64,000 bases of DNA from Aestuariivita sp. (GTDB taxonomy: Bacteria; Pseudomonadota; Alphaproteobacteria; Rhodobacterales; Rhodobacteraceae). The notes beneath the pieces were generated by a model. That model was not told the origin of the DNA. It saw only the letters and a program-made list of their open reading frames with translations, and ran no database searches. The stretch covers positions 24,120 to 88,119 of the forward strand of contig NZ_JAAWWD010000006.1 of assembly GCF_021404545.1 (NCBI RefSeq), in the 5' to 3' direction. This document shows, one piece after another, positions 60,858 through 64,000 of the stretch. The translations under genes and the position numbers were made by a program. Positions within the stretch are counted from its first letter, which is position 1, and the number at the start of each line of letters is the position of its first letter.

Positions 60858-61370
60858 CTAGTTGCGCGAGGGAAATAGGCCCTGCAGCGCGATACAGAAA
60901 CTCAATGTGGTATAGGGCTGCATATTGTTATGGGCTTGTCCGCCACCCGCATTTGCGATCGTTCCGCTTCGCAAGGCGGTCGACGTGGCAGCCTCGGGGT
61001 CTCGATACGCAAACTCGGTGGCCTGTTCTGCAGCAAGCACATGGCTGGCTGGCGTAGGAGAATCTCCCACGCTCGACGAAGCCTTTGCCGCGTGGCTGTG
61101 GGCGGCGATTTCTGCCGCAGTCAGTACAACGGCCTCAGCTCCGCTCTTTTGTGCAAGTGCATGGCCGTCCCCCTTGTGCATCGGCGTGCGACCGCGCAGA
61201 TCGGGCAGGGCGAATGATGTGCGCCCGTCACCTCCGTAGTTCGTTCCCAGCAGGGAATAGAGCGACTGATTTTGGTTGATGGGGAGTATCTGGCCATCCA
61301 GAAATGCCCAGCCGCGTGGCGCGAAGTTGAAGCCGAACATTCGGACTTCGGCAAGAAAAGGTTCAGACAC
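60858..61370 (-). CDS. Tail-collar/MdpB-like protein, first copy
   Basis: This 170-residue paralogue has VRMFGFNFAPRGWAFLDGQI, SLLGTNYGGDGRTSFALPDL and RGRTPMHKGDGHAL. It begins with GTG behind GGAGG (five bases). It is the first gene of the operon. Together the three copies could form a heteromeric fibre. Confidence 0.9.
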   Translation of the reverse strand: MSEPFLAEVRMFGFNFAPRGWAFLDGQILPINQNQSLYSLLGTNYGGDGRTSFALPDLRGRTPMHKGDGHALAQKSGAEAVVLTAAEIAAHSHAAKASSSVGDSPTPASHVLAAEQATEFAYRDPEAATSTALRSGTIANAGGGQAHNNMQPYTTLSFCIALQGLFPSRN

Positions 61371-61898
61371 GGATACCTCCGCTAGTTGTGTTTATGTACT
61401 CAGGGAGCTGGAAAAAGGAGGAACACCCAGAAGAGCAATCATGCGTTTGATGACAACCGTGGCATGTATTAATGCGCGCGCGCAACAAAAAAGAAACATG
61501 GCATGGCCGTAGACAGGACTCGCTCAAGACGCCCTTTTTAAGGGATCGTCATCAAACTATGCATTTGTAAAAAAAGAATTTTTCACGTAGCTGTGAGATT
61601 GAGCCGCCTTTCGGACAATTGCCCAATGCTGTCCAGCAACCCTGGCACGCCCTCTGATGCGCGAGGACCGATCGACGTCTTGGAGCATCCCAGAGACTTT
61701 GTAATTTGGCAACATTTTTTAATCATTATTGGCAGTTTCGTGCATGCGTAGCTGTTTGAATTGCATAGCTCGACTTTCTACCCTTAGTTGTTGGCTCGAG
61801 ATGTTGCGCGGAAACCTGCCGGTCATGTATCCGGTCTTCTGGGCTGTTTAGGCATCATGGTCACGGTTGATCGTCGACCATGATCTGGAGAGATGATG
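61371..61898. other. Divergent intergenic region, no gene seen
   Basis: About 530 bases between the first collar gene and the surface-protein gene. AT-rich stretches (AAAAAAAGAATTTTTCACG near 61570, AACATTTTTTAATCATTATT near 61712) suggest promoters on both strands. No small gene with a convincing ribosome site was found. Confidence 0.5.
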
Positions 61899-63956
61899 AT
61901 GGCGTATTTTGACCATGTGGCCGTTCTGGAAGCCGTTTCGAACTGGTCTCGGCACATGCCGGATCTTCGACAGTCATCGTTCCTTGGCTTACCGCTCCTG
62001 ATGGCCTTGGCAACAGTCACCTTTTGCATGTTCTTGATGCCGTCTTTGAAGTCACTGCGCAGTAACAGGGGTCAAGCGCGCATAGCGGGTGAACCTCATC
62101 GTGCGATCGTACCGATCCTGGCCAGCCGCTTGATGGGGTGGAGCCTGTGTGCGCTGCTCGCCGGAGCGTTCTGGGGTGGCACGCCAAATCAGGCCCAGGC
62201 CCAGGTGACGGCGACCTGCCCGGCCATGTCGCCAGGCGATTTCGCTATCCTTCGCCCTGACGCGAATACCTGTGTGGTTTTTGGTACCGATACGAACCCA
62301 AACATCGCGATTGGCAACAATATCGGAAATCCGTTTGCCCTTCCTACTGGCGGTATCCTGTTTGGAGCCGAGCCAGGCCCCGGATTGAGCAATGTGTTCT
62401 ACAATGCCGGGTCAGGCGACGTCACAATCCCGATCATAGAAGCAAATCCCAACCCTGAGGTTTTGCCCTGCGGCCTTAATGCCGCCTGCAGTGCGACGGT
62501 CTTTTTCACGTTCTCCGGCGTGGATTATTCATTTATGGTGTCCACCGCCGCCGGGACGAACACGATCGGGAGCACATCCACGCCCGTGGTTGTTGTCTCA
62601 GACACTACCCCGCCGACGATCACCTCCGTGGTGCGCCAGAGCCCGTCTACTGCAACCACCAGTAACGACACGCTGACCTTCCGGGTCACGTTTGATGAAG
62701 ACGTACAGAATGTCGATGTGACGGATTTCAACGCCAGCGGCACCACCGCTGACGCGACCAGCGTTACAGGGGCGGCATCGGTCTACGACGTCACGGTTTC
62801 CGGCGGCGATCTGGCTGCGCTGAACGGGGTTGTGGGGCTGACCTTTGACGGCAGCCAGAACATTGCTGATCTTGCGGGCAACGGACTGACCAACACGACC
62901 CCTAGCACCAACCAGACCTATACTGTCTCGAACCCTCCCGAGCTTGATGTCCGAAACGCTGCGGACAATGCGAATATCCTCGATGGCAGCGCGTCTGTCA
63001 CGGTGCCGCTGGGCACGGATTTCGGTAGTATTGAGGTTGGATCCAACACTGTCCGCAGCTTTAGAATTGAGAATAACGGCATCGGCGCGCTGACCCTGGG
63101 CAGTCCGGCCTTGCAGATCTCAAACACCACCGACTTCACGATCGTTGGTGGTCTGACCAATTCAGGAACAATTGCACCCGGCAGTTTCAACACGATCTCG
63201 ATCCGTTTCAATCCGGGCTCCGAGGGCACAAAGACGTCGATTGTGACCATTCGCTCTGACGACTCGGATGAAGATCCCTATACGTTCACGATTCAGGGCA
63301 TTGGAGAGACCCGACCGACGATCACCTCGGTCGCGCGCCAGGCTCCGGCCAGTTCCCCGACCAGCGCCGACACGCTGACCTTCCGTGTGACTTTCGACAA
63401 GGACGTACAGAATGTCGATGTGACGGATTTCAACGCCAGCGGCACCACCGCTGACGCGACCGGCGTTACAGGGGGGCCATCGGTCTACGACGTCACCGTC
63501 TCGGGCGGCGATCTGGCTGCGCTGAACGGCACGGTCGGGCTGACCTTTGACGCGGCCCAGGATATTCAGAGCCTCGCAGGTCTCGCCTTGACCAACATAA
63601 CCCCGGGTTCAAATGAATCCTATTCGGTCATAAACCTGCCTGAAATCGAGGTCGCCGAGACCGGGCAGGGGCAGGGAGCCTTGACGGATGGTGGCACGCT
63701 GGCGCAGGGCAGTCAGGCGGCCGGATCGCCTCTGACGCTGACCTTTACGGTGACCAATACGGGTACCGACACGCTGACCCTGGCGACGGCGACCGCGTCT
63801 TCGCCGAGCAATGTGACGGTGAACGCCATTTCCGCTCCGGGCAGCCTGAGCGTGGCCCCTGGGGGCGGGACGACAACATTCACATTGCAATATACCCCCC
63901 GCGCTGGCTGGATCGTATTCCTTTGGTCTGAGTTTCACCAAAACGCCGCGGGATGA
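61899..63956 (+). CDS. Surface protein with Ig-like and choice-of-anchor modules, frame broken near end
   Basis: This is a 685-residue reading with an N-terminal extension, a hydrophobic signal (LMGWSLCALLAGAFWGGTPN-QAQAQ, residues about 78-102) and repeated Ig/fibronectin-like blocks. Two blocks beginning at about residues 240 and 475 (PTITSV-x-RQ...DTLTFRVTFD) are near-identical; between and after them are choice-of-anchor-like segments (VRSFRIENNGIGALTLGSPA). The third ATG of three in a row is used, eight bases after GGAG. Near 63894-63900 a run of six Cs shifts the frame: with five Cs the protein would go on as ALAGSYSFGLSFTKT beyond the window. It is probably a large secreted or outer-surface protein. 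Confidence 0.78.
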   Translation: MAYFDHVAVLEAVSNWSRHMPDLRQSSFLGLPLLMALATVTFCMFLMPSLKSLRSNRGQARIAGEPHRAIVPILASRLMGWSLCALLAGAFWGGTPNQAQAQVTATCPAMSPGDFAILRPDANTCVVFGTDTNPNIAIGNNIGNPFALPTGGILFGAEPGPGLSNVFYNAGSGDVTIPIIEANPNPEVLPCGLNAACSATVFFTFSGVDYSFMVSTAAGTNTIGSTSTPVVVVSDTTPPTITSVVRQSPSTATTSNDTLTFRVTFDEDVQNVDVTDFNASGTTADATSVTGAASVYDVTVSGGDLAALNGVVGLTFDGSQNIADLAGNGLTNTTPSTNQTYTVSNPPELDVRNAADNANILDGSASVTVPLGTDFGSIEVGSNTVRSFRIENNGIGALTLGSPALQISNTTDFTIVGGLTNSGTIAPGSFNTISIRFNPGSEGTKTSIVTIRSDDSDEDPYTFTIQGIGETRPTITSVARQAPASSPTSADTLTFRVTFDKDVQNVDVTDFNASGTTADATGVTGGPSVYDVTVSGGDLAALNGTVGLTFDAAQDIQSLAGLALTNITPGSNESYSVINLPEIEVAETGQGQGALTDGGTLAQGSQAAGSPLTLTFTVTNTGTDTLTLATATASSPSNVTVNAISAPGSLSVAPGGGTTTFTLQYTPRAGWIVFLWSEFHQNAAG
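62700..62759 (+). repeat. Direct repeat unit 1 in the surface-protein gene
   Basis: This 60-base stretch is identical to 63402-63461 and encodes DVQNVDVTDFNASGTTADAT in both Ig-like modules. Identity at DNA level suggests recent duplication or gene conversion. Confidence 0.9.
63402..63461 (+). repeat. Direct repeat unit 2 in the surface-protein gene
   Basis: Identical in 60 bases to 62700-62759, 702 bases apart. The similarity continues beyond with scattered substitutions over the whole module. Confidence 0.9.
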
Positions 63957-64000
63957 AACACATTTCCGGACCCCCGGAACCCCGTTCCCCACCGTTTCCC

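Noticed and set aside
59774..61370. Prophage, because of tail-collar domains
   Set aside because: No capsid, terminase, baseplate or lysis genes are present; three collar paralogues with GNAT and DUF6916-like genes are a known non-phage grouping.

Overview
The window looks like the chromosome of a marine alphaproteobacterium of the Rhodobacteraceae (Roseobacter group). It is GC-rich. The glycolate oxidase operon, the rsfS-rlmH pair, leuCD plus a separate leuB, the polyamine-type ABC transporter and the pervasive ATGA start/stop overlaps all fit that group. This assignment is inferred from protein character, not from a database search.

Layout. Positions 1-24430 are mostly housekeeping and metabolic genes: the end of an aldehyde dehydrogenase, a divergent TetR/Rieske-oxygenase pair, a Bcr/CflA-type exporter behind a leader peptide and terminator, a small heat-shock protein, two coupled V8/trypsin-like proteases, the glycolate oxidase operon glcDEF with two small membrane proteins inside it, rsfS-rlmH, an MscS channel, leuC-leuD with a large palindrome between them, an exonuclease/phosphatase-fold protein, two LysR regulators with divergent partners, and leuB.

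Positions 24431-41305 are a genomic island of about 16.8 kb inserted at the 3' end of a tRNA-Pro(CGG) gene. A 49-nt imperfect copy of the tRNA 3' end lies at the far side, next to a tyrosine recombinase and an excisionase-like gene. The left part is a mobilisation module (HTH protein, MobC, relaxase, and two genes nested in the relaxase in another frame), followed by a mobile mystery protein A/B (HTH/Fic) pair. The right part is a five-gene minus-strand defence operon: type III methylase (Mod), AAA ATPase, a small protein that may be nuclease-like, type III Res helicase-nuclease, and a reverse transcriptase. A truncated remnant of another methyltransferase lies upstream. This operon is the best candidate for an undescribed composite system.

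Immediately beyond the island (about 41613-42354) is what looks like a fossil type II-C CRISPR-Cas locus: a probable Cas1 C-terminal fragment, a frameshifted Cas2, and one 36-nt repeat or tracrRNA anti-repeat followed by hairpins. Then comes a four-gene polyamine-like ABC transporter (42757-47095).

Positions 47364-61370 form a second accessory block: a phosphopantetheinyl transferase, three tandem paralogues of an unknown family of about 280 residues, a 2104-residue reducing type I polyketide synthase (KS-AT-DH-ER-KR-ACP), a DUF6916-like protein, and a minus-strand operon of three tail-collar/MdpB-like proteins, a probable beta-propeller protein and an acetyltransferase. The window ends in a surface protein with repeated Ig-like modules whose reading frame breaks near the last 60 bases.
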